From NCBI GenBank assembly GCA_026745465.1, contig JACYXH010000134.1:62001-126000 (forward strand): DNA of 64,000 bases, given 5' to 3'. Source of the stretch: Lota lota (taxonomy: Eukaryota; Chordata; Actinopteri; Gadiformes; Lotidae). A program made the position numbers and the translations under genes. This document shows, piece after piece, positions 1 through 11,368 of this stretch (position 1 is its first letter; the number at the start of each line of letters is the position of its first letter). The notes under the pieces were generated by a model, which was not told where the DNA came from, did not search any database, and saw only the letters and a list, made by a program, of their open reading frames with translations.

Positions 1-235
1 CTGAGAATGTGTTCCAAATCATGGGAGTAAGGCAGCCCTCTTAATCTATTCCTGAGTAGAACATCCACTCAGGACCAGCCCACATGCTTTTTGGTGGTCC
101 TGAATGGTTTAGATGCAGCATTAACATGTAACATACAACACTGCTCGAAAAACCACATATTCATTATATATTCCTTTCAATCATGTCTAAACCAAAAACG
201 AAAACTAAAATCCATTAAATACAAATTATTTTCAG

Positions 236-392
236 GTACTGGAGGCCTTCTGAACCAAATAATAAAGGGATGGCTCCAAATACAGAGGAAGATTGTGTTG
301 TACTTCAGAGTACGGATGGATGGAACGATGTACCTTGCCTTAATAATCGTTACTGGATCTGTGAGAAAAAACTTGATGTCAACATTGTCTGA
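236..392 (+). CDS. C-type lectin receptor copy A, last coding exon (partial gene)
   Basis: Last exon of a lectin gene whose other exons lie left of the window. It follows a TTTTCAG acceptor and opens in phase 2 (one base completes the previous codon), as in the other copies. It encodes the C-terminal third of a C-type lectin domain: YW, EPN (SEPNNKG in relatives, here PSEPNNKG), EEDC, a WND motif, a conserved cysteine and WICEK, then stops at TGA 390-392. EPN plus the acidic residue plus WND form calcium site 2 and predict mannose-type ligands. A frame ending like copies C and E (LSDVHD) is reachable only by a 2-base shift. A poly(A) signal AATAAA lies at 404-409. Nothing can be said about the integrity of the upstream exons. 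Confidence 0.85.
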
Positions 393-1688
393 TGTACATG
401 ACTAATAAATGTTTATTCTAAGTTGTTTTTGTGTAGGAGTCAAAACACACAATGGGCCTCATGCAGGAACATTTGCATATTGTCCTCTTAAAGGGGTCAT
501 ATTAAGCTTTTGGGGATTTCCTTTTCCTTTAGTGTGTTGTAGCGTTTATTTGTCCTGTAAAAGGTCTGTTAAGTTACAAAGCTCAAAGTCCACGCCAAAG
601 GGAGATACTCTCTCCCACAGAAAAGCCCTCTCCTAAAACGCCTGAAACGGCTCGTTTGCAGTCAGCCTTTACTTCTGACACTTGGTGACCTCACCAACAA
701 ACACATTTGCATAAGCCCCGCCCTTCACCACTCCCTCGGATTTGGTTTGTTCTACACAGTAGGCCACATTCAGACACACATCTTCTTCTCGTGTGCTATA
801 GTCTAATAGAGCTGCAGCATGACATAAAGCAACTCCAACTGTTGTTTTTCAATGGTGTCTGTAAATTCAACTGAGAGAGTATATCACAGTGGTTTTCATG
901 AATATGTTGTAAAATTGAGATATTTGTCTTCATTGTTACTAACAAAATATGGTTATTTTTTAACATATTGTTTTGAAAACATTTTTGAATTTTGTGAATG
1001 ATGATGATATTTGAATGTTTGTTAAAAATAAACTAAGCTCTGCCTGAAACACCGTGTGTGCCTCATCTTAAATGTATCTAATATTCAAGCATTAGGCCTG
1101 TGTAGTACCAGTAATATTTGCAAACTGAGCCTCTTGACAAATGTTGATTTTCTAATGGTGGCACACTCTGGCCGACACTATCTGTTGCAAGAGACAGTTT
1201 ACAAAAACGAAGTACAGGCCCATTGACTACTAGCAAGGTAAGGGAATAGTTGTCAAATTTTGGTGTTGGAACGGGGCCCAGGGGGGATGCATGGGGCCCT
1301 GGGGCCTGTAGTGGTGAGGTGCTGCTCCGCGGGGCCTCGGAGGGAAGGGCCTGTAGTTTGGCCCTGGTGGCTGCTGGTCCTGCGTCGTAGCGGCCGCGCG
1401 GTGGGCCTGGTTGCCGTTATCTGGAGGCAGGGCCAATCACATGCATTAGTCCTTTACTACGCAAGGGATAACCCATGACGGGCCGTCCCGTTACTGGAAA
1501 GGGTACGACAGGGGTGGTAAGCAAGCGCAGCTTCAGCTCATCTGCCCAGTGGTACATTATTTGATGGTTTATTCCTTACGTAATGCAGACCCTTGGAATG
1601 TTATTTACTAATCATATGGAAGAATTGAACTCTGGTGTAAAATATAAGAAACGATGGATGCAAAATAGAAGATGTTTTACAATTGTGA
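393..1688. other. 3' flank of copy A
   Basis: No gene recognised. AATAAA signals occur at 404-409 and near 1026. The stretch matches the 3' flanks of copies B, C, E, F and G in the appropriate orientation, apart from a GC-rich block at 1256-1480 that B lacks. The match to the C flank stops where an LTR begins at 1689. Confidence 0.7.
1256..1480. repeat. GC-rich block shared by the A and C flanks
   Basis: A GC-rich stretch inside an AT-rich flank. An inverted, nearly identical copy lies at 10282-10532. Read on the minus strand it gives an open frame rich in proline, glutamine and histidine (PPGPNYRPFPPRPRG), conserved in the other copy except for single changes and a differing end. It may be a captured exon or simply GC-rich repeat. 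I do not recognise the protein. Confidence 0.55.
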
Positions 1689-2594
1689 TGTTAGGGTAAC
1701 AGAACGAGGGACCCAAACGCTCAACACAAGAGACGGAGATGGAGGAAGGTTCAAGGGGATTTATTAAAGAATAACAGACAGGGGCTGGGCTGGGTCGGCG
1801 GCAGGCAGGCCATCAGGCAGACAGGGGCTAGACGACAGGCGGGTGGTCGGGCAGGCGTAGGTTCGGCAACAGGCACGGGAATCTGGAGGTGAGCTGGACA
1901 CAGGGAGAGGGTGAGTCAGGGACAGGCAAGGAGAGAATAACAGGAGTCAAAGTTTGCGGGTGTCACACCCTCTCCCGTTTCCGTCCAATTCCGCCATCTA
2001 GTGGCACCCAGCCTCCATTACACCTCGTGCTCACTCTGATTTCCAACACCTGCACTCTATTACCAATCACCCATCACAGTACTTAAGCACTGGCTTTTCA
2101 CACAGCCAGTGCTAGTTCGTAGTTTACCTTACGCTCGGTAACTTCGTCCTCGCTTTTTAGACTCTGTGTTCCTGTTCCGGTTCCTGTTCCTAGTCCCTGC
2201 TCTCCTGCCTACCGTTAACGACCTCTCGCCTGCCTGACCTCCCGCCTGCCTACGTCCCTCTGCCTGCTTGCTACCCGCCTACCGTCAACGAACCCCTGCC
2301 TGCCTGACTACCCGCCTGCCTAGCCCTTGCCTGTGACTTAAATAAATCCCTTTTGACCCCGTTCCCTTCTCAGTCGTGTGTCTTGCATTTGGGTCCTAAG
2401 TTCGCAATTCCGTAAGAGCGGGACCGAAGATACTACCGGCTGGAGAGTAACAACGAACTGGCGCCGGCTGTTAGGAAATGCAGTGAAGAAATAGGGTGCG
2501 TAGATTGATGATGGAAGACAGGTGTGAAAGCAGGAAGGCACACGAGGAAGTGGCAGCCGGCGGCCGCTAGGTGGTGACAGTGGACGGCGTGATA
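1689..2594 (-). mobile_element. Gypsy-type LTR remnant, interrupted by a solo LTR
   Basis: 1689-1960 and 2418-2594 resemble the left and right parts of the minus-oriented gypsy LTR at 39902-40448: a TGTTA start, GGACCCAAACGC, the AGGCAGGC-rich middle, and the ACGAACTGGCGCCGGC segment near the end. The two parts are separated by a second LTR in the opposite direction. I could not identify a convincing target-site duplication for this outer copy. Confidence 0.7.
1961..2417 (+). mobile_element. Solo LTR nested in the older LTR
   Basis: A 457-bp LTR flanked by a 5-bp duplication, GCGGG, at 1956-1960 and 2418-2422. It reads as the reverse complement of the LTRs of the compact element at 15321-17877 and contains the same GCTAGTTCGT segment (2111-2120). 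No internal region remains, so it is a solo LTR left by LTR-LTR recombination. Confidence 0.8.
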
Positions 2595-4560
2595 TAATTA
2601 TATTTAATCAATACCAAATGTTAACCAGATGATGTCAGTGAGCTGTGTGACTGATGCGGAGAGGGAGAAAGAGGGTCTCAAGACAGACCTGTTACCACTG
2701 ACTGGGGAAGTTATTTGTTAAAAAACAACACCATGGTTTTCAAGTTTTGCTCATTTAGACCTCATCCAGTCTATTCTGAGTTCTTGGCTCAGGTTGTTGG
2801 CAGAAGGAGTGATGTAAACAATTATCAGGGAGAACTCTCTAAATCCATGGGGAAATAGGGTCTGAATGTTAAACAGCAGCTGTACATGTAACATAGGATT
2901 CCGATATATTCATTAAACCATTTCTAGTTGACATGCACACAAACCGCCCCTGTGTCTTCGCATAACTGTATGTAACAACAGTCTTGGTTTACATTAAATA
3001 GATGAAACATGTATTCAATCAACAAAATACAAATAAACCATGGTGTTGTCCTTTAAATCAACAATATCTTTCTTCTTTATGCCAACCTGTCTAGTACTGT
3101 AGAAGACACGTATTTAACATAGATATTTACACAGAACTTCTGTCCCATGTAACATGACCTCGGTTTAAGATAAGATTGTACTTTATTCATCCCAAGGGAG
3201 ATTGTTGTGTTTCAGATCCAGTGTGACCACTGTGTGAGGTGGTACCACGAGGGTTGTGTTGGGAAACCAGACAGAGATCATCTCCATAGCTGTCCTGCAT
3301 GCCCCCAGGCTCAACAGTCTTAAAAACCCTGTGTTAATGTTATTGTTAAAAAACTTGTGAAAGAAAGGTCATACAATGGATGCATAAAATGACCTGAAAA
3401 CATTTGGTTGGGGTTTGACTCCTTTTCCTCACATTTCCAGTGGGGTCACAGAATACGACGGCCAGCTATCATGGATTGTGACCTATCGTGGATTGTTTCC
3501 TGTTGCGTGTGGACTCTGATGACCACAGACATGAATAAATATACAGGATGACAAATGAAAAACCCAGGTTGCTGTCGGGTGCTTCGTCCCGAGGCCCGCC
3601 GTGCTTCCACTGATCTATAGGCTACTGCCGCTTCAGTGGCCACCATACTCAGGGCGCAATACTGTCGGCTCTGCGCGGTCGTTGCGCTCTCATTCCACAG
3701 TGGACAGCGGGCTTCAGATCGCCCCAGCACGACACCAAACGTAGGCAAAAGGACCTCGGACTTTGGAACAGAGAGACACCCGCATTCGCTGAGCAAACGC
3801 AAAGGAAAGGGCTAAATAGACCAGGCAAAGAGAGGAAGCTTCCACCTGTGGCATGTGGTTGCGATTGCAACAAATTGGTTCCCTAATACATTGTACTCTT
3901 AGGTCACTAAAATTACCCCCATCCCCTTGTTACTAAATGTGCTTTATAAATACATTTAATTTGATTAGCATTTTGCAGACTCATACTATGGATGGGGCGT
4001 TTAGTACGGTCCACCACCGTTGCTTCTTTCCCCATAAGAAGCAACAATCAGTGTTTAATTATGTTGATTTACCTTTGAGCATTTCCTACTATAGGCTTCT
4101 GTGTAAAATGCTGTTTAGAATTGACCAACACCATTTATATATTCACATTTGTATCAATAAAGAAAGACCCGTCATCATCGTGCCACCACAGAGACAAATC
4201 AACCGCTGTTCTTCAGCCACTCAACGGGCTCTCCAAAACGAACGCACCCATCCCGAGTGAGCCATGGTGATACATTGTTTAGTTTGAAGCTTGTGCATGT
4301 TGCAGAAACTGTGCAACAGCGACCCCTGGGGTCTCACTTTATGGTGGGTCACAGAATACGGTGTAACACCGGCCTGTGAGATGTTGAGGACCACTGAGGC
4401 TGAATTTATACTTCTGCTCAGGACTCTTATCAGTTGTGGTTTTATAGGAAATTAGGAGTATGGCCATGAGCAGCATCTGACCAACCCTCTTTCAAAAGTG
4501 ATATGCAGTGGTGTAGTGCAGGGTATACGCAGGTAACGCAGTTATGAACCACAACAATGA
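2595..4560. repeat. Segmental duplication block upstream of copy B
   Basis: Base-for-base paralogue of about 57961-59940 upstream of copy G, with scattered substitutions. It carries an orphan PHD-like exon (3216-3323). It also holds a conserved 350-bp stretch (3446-3870) with a minus-strand open frame that differs in frame from its paralogue by a one-base indel near 3752. Part of the block (about 2600-2760) also occurs inverted at about 21650-21800, in the spacer of the large inverted repeat. Confidence 0.75.
3216..3323 (+). pseudogene. Orphan PHD-finger terminal exon, left copy
   Basis: After a GTGTTTCAG acceptor an open frame of 35 codons reads IQCDHCVRWYHEGCVG, then a CPAC pair, and ends in TAA. 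The C-x2-C, W-Y-H-x2-C and C-x2-C spacing is that of the second half of a PHD zinc finger. The first zinc-ligand pair would lie in an upstream exon, which is absent here. The paralogue at 58611-58718 keeps the frame with mostly synonymous changes. This copy was carried along by the duplication of the lectin block and is separated from any upstream exons. Confidence 0.6.
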
Positions 4561-4648
4561 TAACTTTAGTATAGATGTGTATTAATCAGAATGGGGCAAG
4601 AGAAAAGTGACCTTAACAGTTCCTTAATGTTATCTTCTATGAAATGGT

Positions 4649-4673
4649 TTTCTTCCTCTTTGGACACTTCCGG
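4649..4673 (-). promoter_or_regulatory. Putative ETS/PU.1 sites upstream of copy B
   Basis: On the minus strand, AAAGAGGAAGAA (complement of 4650-4661) is a PU.1-like site and CCGGAAGTG (complement of 4665-4673) an ETS consensus. They lie about 100 bp before the start codon. The GAGGAAG element is kept in the same place upstream of copies D', P2, F and G. PU.1 drives many TATA-less myeloid promoters; its use here is inferred. Confidence 0.4.
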
Positions 4674-4763
4674 TCTGTGGTTTTGTGTTCCCTTTAAAAT
4701 AACAATCTTTCAACCAAGTTTAATCATTTTGAGTGAAGCCAAGGCGTTCACTCATCAACTAAT

Positions 4764-5201
4764 ATGCCGATGGAAGAGGACCTCCATAGCAAGGGGAGGA
4801 AGGTGAGGACTCCCCTGGCAGGGACATCACAGGAAACGGGGGATAGCTGGAGTGAGAGGGAGGAGAGGGTTGTGGACATTTATGATAGCATCGATCCCCA
4901 CGTCACCGGACCCACAGCCAAGCAGCATGAGCCCACGGCGCAAAGCACGAAGACAAGCGAGACACACACAGGTGACAGCCGCACACATGGTGTACATCTA
5001 CAACATAACCTTCTACTATCTTCAAATGTTATTGTGAATAGTTATTTATTTCAGTGGCAATTAACTTCCTGATGCTAAAGGGCCATATAATGTGATCGGA
5101 GTCTTTTAAAATTGTCAACATATGTACATCACATTCCCCTTTTAGGAATTGATTCATAATACCTGCCTGATTTAGAACTTCACTTGTTCTGACCTCAATT
5201 A

Positions 5202-5267
<66 letters not shown>

Positions 5268-8013
5268 CCCCTGCTAACCCTCAGAATAAGAACCATCTCA
5301 ACACTGCTGCTTGGTGTGTAGCTCTGCTGTGTCTCCTGATGCTCTCTGGCCTCACAGGTCTAGCCGTCCGCTGTGAGTTCCACACAACACACACCATTTG
5401 CTTCTTAAAGTGTTTGTTGAGAATGATTCTGAATGTGTATGAAGTCAATTCAACAGCATTTGTAACAAGCACTCAACTCAAACCACACTGTGTATTGCAG
5501 TTGATGTTAATCATTGGTACAAGCAAGAGCGACTCCATTGCAAGAATCTGAGCCATTAAAAACAGTTATTACAATAAGGTTTTGCTTCTATCTCTTCAGT
5601 TTGACTTCAATGTTTTGCAATTGATCATCTTTGCAATTAAACATGACATATTGTCACTCTGACGACATTGTTCATGATCATTTTCTGACTTCAGATTTCA
5701 CCGTGACCGGGCAAAATGAAGAACTGCAGAGCGCATTAGACAACAAGGTGGAAGAGAGGAATCGTTTGCAGACTGCTTTCAACACATCGCTGAAGCAGCA
5801 GGATGCCTTACTAAAGACCCTGAATGGTGACGGTATCACCATCGCTCATTTGTTAAATATGTCATCACTTGAGGTGTTGTATGCTTATGTTTTATTTTTT
5901 TATTTTTTGTTGCAGGAAACCTCTGCACGTGCTGGCAAAACACCAGCTGTAGTTGCTATTACAAGTCCCATTCCAAGAAGAACTGGAACGATAGCAGGAA
6001 TGACTGCAGGGAGAGAGGCTCTGATCTCATTGTCGTAAACAGCAAGGAGGAGCAGGTAGTGTGCTAGTGTGCTTTTCATACACGCTTTCATACCAAGTGC
6101 CAAGATCAGCCCAGCATGATTTCTACCATTGGTTGAGAAATGGACCAAAGATGGTTGACATTGGATGGCTGCAATCTTACAACATGAGTTTGAAGTGTCA
6201 TTTCTGTTTAACAGTGGACATAAAAAACAAGAGCCTGATTAGTTTTTTTTTATCAAACATAAAAAAATAGCGATGACCAGCAGTGCAGTGGACCATAATT
6301 ATTTTATTTACTGAAACTGTTTTACTTGTTATGCTACCGTTATGTCTGTCCATGATGGCACCCATTGCACTCCTAACCGTCCCTCGATGGAGGGAAAAAC
6401 TCACTCAATTATCAAGGAAGAAACCATCAGTAGGAACGTAAAACCTCTGTTCCTTCTCAAGGTTTCTTCCTTGATAAGTATGGGAATTCTTTTTTGCCCT
6501 TTGGGGGCTTAGGATAGGGGGGTTGTATAATAGTGGCCTGTGAAACCCTTTGAGACTCACTGCCATTAAGGGATGTACAAATAAAGCTTACTTGTACTAA
6601 AAGATGTCTTATTTTAAACTATTCATTAGAATATATGCATCAGGATTTAAAAGGACTCTTAAGCCCCTTTCACACATACAGTCTATCTCAGAAATGTTCA
6701 GGAACATTTCTTGCATGGGGTCATGTGTGAATGCGAACAGGTTGATATTCTAAGAAATCTGCAAGTCCAAGTTCCCTGCTCAAGGCCTAGTAACGATTCC
6801 GGATCATTGCCTGTACGGCTGTGTTGAGGATTAAAGCAGTAACATCTCCGGCAGAGGACAGTAAAGGGTTGCGTCCATTTATTATAAGACTCTATCACGT
6901 GTAGAGAGCAAACCAATCACAAGAATTGTTTGCAAACAAACTCCTTCTGTCAAGAATGGCAGGAAACCGGATAGATTCCAAAATAAGTCTGCTTCACTAT
7001 GTGCTCCGATTATTTTGCTGTTGGCATCCATAAGTGTTGTATTATCGCCATCTGCTGGTCTATTCCGGCATTGCTATTCCCTGTGTTAAAGGGCTCAAGA
7101 CAGAAATGTTCAAGAATATAGCAGCACGGGTGAATAGTGAAAATCACTAGTTGTGCCAGAAAGAGTTATCCCAGTAAATTATCAGGAAAAAAGAGTTACT
7201 AGAGGTCTAAGATGTATGGGAAGAAAAAACTATGATCCATTTTTGTCGACCTATAATCTCCATTCATTGTTTCCATTGCAGTGATTTCTAGACAGATTTT
7301 GTGTATATTCATATCCCTTTCATTGCTGTTCAAGGAATTTTTCCCTTTGGACTTTTGGCTCGGTTTAACCGATGCAGAAGAAGAAGGGACCTGGAAGTGG
7401 GTGGATGGAACTCCCCTGACTACAGCGTAAGACTTTAGCCTGTTTGAACACACCAGATGACTCGGTGCAGTCCATTTCAAGGACTGCACTGCTGTGATTT
7501 TGACCACTGGTATGAATGTTCTTAATATTCATACCATCAGCAAACCATTATCGAGTGTCAAGTACAAACTTAAGTAAATGTGAAAATATGAAATGAGGGA
7601 TAGATAAATTATATAAATGATCTGAGAATGGGTTCAAAATCATGGGAGTAAGGCAGCTCTATTAATCTATTCCTCAGTAGAACATCCACTCAGGACCAGC
7701 CCACATGCTTTTTGGTGGTCCTGAATGGTTTAGATGCAGCATTAACATGTAACATACAATACTACTCGAAAAACCACATATTCATTATGTATTCCTTTCA
7801 ATCATGTCTAAACCAAAAAAGAAAATTAAAATCCATTCAATACAACTTTTCTTCAGGTTCTGGGTGCATTCTGAACCAAATAATAACGGGACAGCTCCAA
7901 ATACAGAGGAAGATTGTGTTGTACTTCAGAGAACGGATGGATGGAATGACGTATCGTGTCTTAATAATCTTTACTCGATCTGTGAGAAAAAACTTGATGT
8001 CAGCATTGTCTGA
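4764..8013 (+). CDS. C-type lectin receptor, copy B (six exons, 277 aa, EPN type)
   Basis: Type II membrane lectin receptor of CD209/CLEC4-like architecture. Exons: 4764-4971, 5268-5372, 5695-5826, 5916-6055, 7335-7426, 7857-8013; all junctions are GT/AG and phases agree. Exon 1 is a charged cytoplasmic tail with YDSI, a Yxx-phi sorting motif. Exon 2 is the membrane segment ([15 protein letters not shown]). Exon 3 is a short coiled-coil neck (one VEERNRLQ unit, NTS sequon). Exons 4-6 are the lectin domain: [44 protein letters not shown] predicts calcium-dependent mannose-type binding. Odd points: the first domain residues of exon 6 are FW rather than YW, and WICEK is SICEK. Exon 5 could start slightly upstream, because the acceptor (TTCAAG) is weaker than TTCCAG in its paralogues. 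ATG 4770 is an alternative start. Poly(A) signal at 8025-8030. Probably functional. Confidence 0.82.
5206..5264 (+). repeat. (GT)n microsatellite abutting the exon 2 acceptor of copy B
   Basis: About 59 bases of GT repeat followed directly by CAG and exon 2, so the repeat takes the place of the polypyrimidine tract. Equivalent runs are present in P2 (22389-22472), D' (about 20207-20277), F (about 38894-38940), G (60560-60590) and, very short, C (14119-14130). Confidence 0.95.
6336..6600. repeat. Hairpin-bearing interspersed repeat in intron 4 of copy B
   Basis: ATCAAGGAAGAAACC (6411-6425) and its exact complement (6461-6475) form a 15-bp stem. The right end, CTTTGAGACTCACTGCC then AATAAA, resembles the tails of fish SINE/LINE repeats. 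Related copies sit at the same place in C (about 12830-13112), E (about 25447-25720) and F (about 37555-37830). G has lost it in a deletion of roughly 600 bp. Confidence 0.55.
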
Positions 8014-11000
8014 TCTACATGACTAATAAATGTTAATTCTAAGGTGTTTTGGTGTAGGCCTAACTATATGTTGAACGTCAAAGCACACAATGGGCCTCAT
8101 GCAGGAACATTTGCGTATTGTCCTCTTAAAGGGGTCATATTTAGCTTTTGGGTTTTTTCCCTTTCCTTCAGTGTGTTGTAGCGTTTTTTTGTCCATGTAA
8201 AAGGTCTGTTAAGTTACAAAGCTCAAAGTCCACGCCAAAGGGAGATACTCTCTCCCACAGAAAAGCCCTCTCCTGAAACGCCTGAAACGGCTCGTTTGCA
8301 GTCAGCCTTTACTTCTGAGACGTGGTGACCTCACCATCAAATACATTTGCATAAGCCCTGCCCTTCACCTCGCTTCAATCCCCCGCAAGCCTTCCCACAA
8401 TCCCTTGCCCCATGCGACAACGCGTCCAACACAAAGTGAATGGGAGGCCAAAGGAGAGGCCACGCGATTGGTGGGCCGGCCTGTGAGATGTTGGGGACCA
8501 CTGAGGATGAATTTATACTTCTGCGGACCCCACGATGAGGGTCAAGGACTCTTATCAGTTATGGTTTAATAGGAAAATAGGAGTATTGCGAGGAGCAGCA
8601 TCTGACAAACCCTCTTTCAAAAGTTATATGCAGTGGTGTAGTGCAGGGTATACGCAGGTATACGGTGTATAACTACTTATTCTTCAGTCTGCATTGCGTA
8701 TACCCACTTCTAAATCCTCTCTGATGCGCATCATTCAGTAGTGTCCTGCAATAGCCATACAGTCCAGCACATGAGTAGCTAATCCAATCACATGTGAATA
8801 AATGCAAATGTTCCTTAAAAAGCACCCAATAAAGAGATTATCTTCACTTAACCAGTGGCTGAAATGTACAGAGCCCCTCTGGGGTCACATGATAGAAAAA
8901 AATACCTCAATGTGTAAAGTGGGGAAGGGATTTTTTAATTGTTCCCTTCGATTCTCATTCAGTGCTCACTGTTTTCTAAATCCGTTCCCTCGGATTTGGT
9001 TTGTTCTACACAGCAGGCCACATTCAGACACACATCTTCTTCTCGTGTGCTATAGTCTAATAGAGCTGCAGCATGACATAAAGTAACTCCAACCGCTGTT
9101 TGCCAATGGTGTCCGCAAAGTCAACCGAGAGAGTGTATCACTGTGGTTTTCATGAATATGTTGTAAAATTGAGATATTTGTATTCATTGTTAACTAAATA
9201 TGTTTTTTTAAACATATTGTTTTGAATATATTTTTGAATTCTTTGAATGATGATAATATTTGAATGTTTGTTAAAAATAAACTAATCTCTGACTGAAACA
9301 CCATGTTTGCTTCATATTTTATGTAACTTATAATCACGCATTAGGCCTGTGTACTACCAGTAATATTTGCAAACTGACCCTTGACAAATGTTAATTGTAT
9401 AATGGTGGCACACTCTGGTCTACACTATCTGTTGCAAAAGACAGTTTACAAATAAACTACTGTCCCATAGACTACTTACAAGGTGAGGGAATAGTTGTCA
9501 ACTTTTCCTGTGTGGATGGATTTAGGAATAAGGAATAGTTAACTCAAAATGCATAATTAGATATCTCACCATATAGTCTGTAAACCAGTAGTGCTTGCAA
9601 AATCTCCACCTCTTCTGTGGCTAATGATATTTTCACAATGATCCTTCCTACCTGAAATCAAGCAAGTGACAATGACCAAATACTACTGGCCCATTTTTAG
9701 GTGAATTAAATATGAAAGAGTAGTCTTAGGTGTCAATGTTTATAACACAGCGTGCTTATACTTTGGTGGACGGGCCACTTAAAAAAAAAAAAAAGAGTAT
9801 AGCCACTTCTCCAGGCATCACTATACCAGTGGTTATATGCTAATAATCAAAGATGAACAGAAATGGCAGAAACGGACCAGTCAATTTAACTGGTCCTGGT
9901 CCTCGACGTACCAAAAGTTTGTTTTTGTCTTCCTTTCTATAAAAGCCAATATTAATTTGTGATATGTCCTCGTGGGTTAGGCTGTTAGTGATTAAAAAGG
10001 AAAGGTCCTTGAAGCTTTTTCACAAGACCATCATTTTAAAAGCACAAATAGAAAAATAACCAACTCTTGCATCACAATTGTCAAATATCTTCTATTTTGC
10101 ATCCATTGTTTCTTATATTTTATACCACAATTAAAATCTTCCATATGATTGGTAAATAACATTCCAAGGGTCTGCATTACTTAAGGAATAAACCATCAAA
10201 TAATGTACCACTGGGCAGATGAGCTGAAGCTGCGCTTGCTTACCACCCCTGTCGTACCCTTTCCAGTAACGGGACGGCCCGTCATGGGTTATCCCTTGCG
10301 AAGTAAAGGACTAATGCATGTGATTGGCCCTGCCTCCAGATAACGGCAACCAGGCCCACCGCGCGGCCGCTACGACGCAGGACCAGCAGCCACCAGGGCC
10401 AAACTACAGGGCCTTCCCTCCGAGGCCCCGCGGAGCAGCACCTCACCACTACAGGCCCCAGGGCCCCATGCATCCCCCCCCGGGCCCCGTTCCAACACCA
10501 AAATTTGACAACTATTCCCTTACCTTGCAAGTAGTCAATGGGCCTGTACGTTGTTTTTGTAAACTGTCTCTTGCAACAGATAGTGTAGACCAGAGTGTGC
10601 CACTATTAGAAAATTAATATTTGTCAAGTGGCAGTTTGCAAATATTACTGGTACTACACAGGCCTAATGCGTGAATATAAGATACATTCAAGATGCGGCA
10701 AACATGGTGTTTTAGTCAGATATTAGTTTATTTTTAACAAACATTCAAATATCATCATCATTCAAAAATTAAAAATATATATTCAAAACAATATGTTAAA
10801 AAATAACCATATTTAGTTAACAATGAATACAAATATCTCCATTTTACAACATATTCATGAAAACCACTGTGATATACTCTCTCGGTTGAGTTTACGGACA
10901 CCATTGGAAAACAGCGGTTGGAGTTGCTTTATGTCATGCTGCAGTTCTATCAGACTATAGCACACGAGAACAAGATGTGGGTCTAAATGTGGCCTGCTGT

Positions 11001-11368
11001 GTAGAACAAACCAAATCCTATGGAGAGGTGAAGGGCGGGGCTTATGCAAATGTGTTTGTTGGTGAGGTCACCAAGTCTCAGAAGTAAAGGCTGACTGCAA
11101 ACGAGCCATTTCAGACGTTTCAGGAGGGGTTTTATCTCTGGGAGAGAGTATCTCGCTTTGGCATGGACTTTGAGCTTTGTAACTGAACAGACCTTTTACA
11201 TGAACAAAAAACGCTACAACACACTGAAGGAAAGGGAAAAATCCCGAAAGCTAAATATGACCCCTTTAAGAAGACAATAAGCAAATGTTCCTGCATGAGG
11301 CCCATTGTGTGCTTTGACGTTAAACATATAGTTAGGCGTACACAAAAACACCCTAGAATAAACATTTA
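8014..11368. other. Tail-to-tail intergenic region between B and C
   Basis: The 3' flanks of B (about 8014-9540) and of C (about 9580-11368, reversed) face each other and are inverted copies of the same flank. The stretch holds AATAAA signals for both genes, a poly(A) run at 9781-9794 and the C copy of the GC-rich block. About 9795-9850 is the paralogous empty site of the gypsy insertion at 28983. I see no further gene. Confidence 0.65.
10282..10532. repeat. GC-rich block, inverted copy in the C flank
   Basis: Reverse-complement counterpart of 1256-1480. Its plus-strand frame (10324-10617) reads the same proline-rich peptide and then runs into the AT-rich flank. Confidence 0.55.

Noticed and set aside
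91-405. Frames reading TGGLLNQIIKGWLQIQRKI in several lectin last exons
   Set aside because: Wrong frame of exon 6; the correct frame gives EPN/QPD, WND and WICEK.
8630-8760. ATACGCAGGTATACGG...GCGTATACCC foldback as a DNA transposon end
   Set aside because: It recurs only in paralogous flanks (35510, 63450) and I could not find a second terminus or target duplication.
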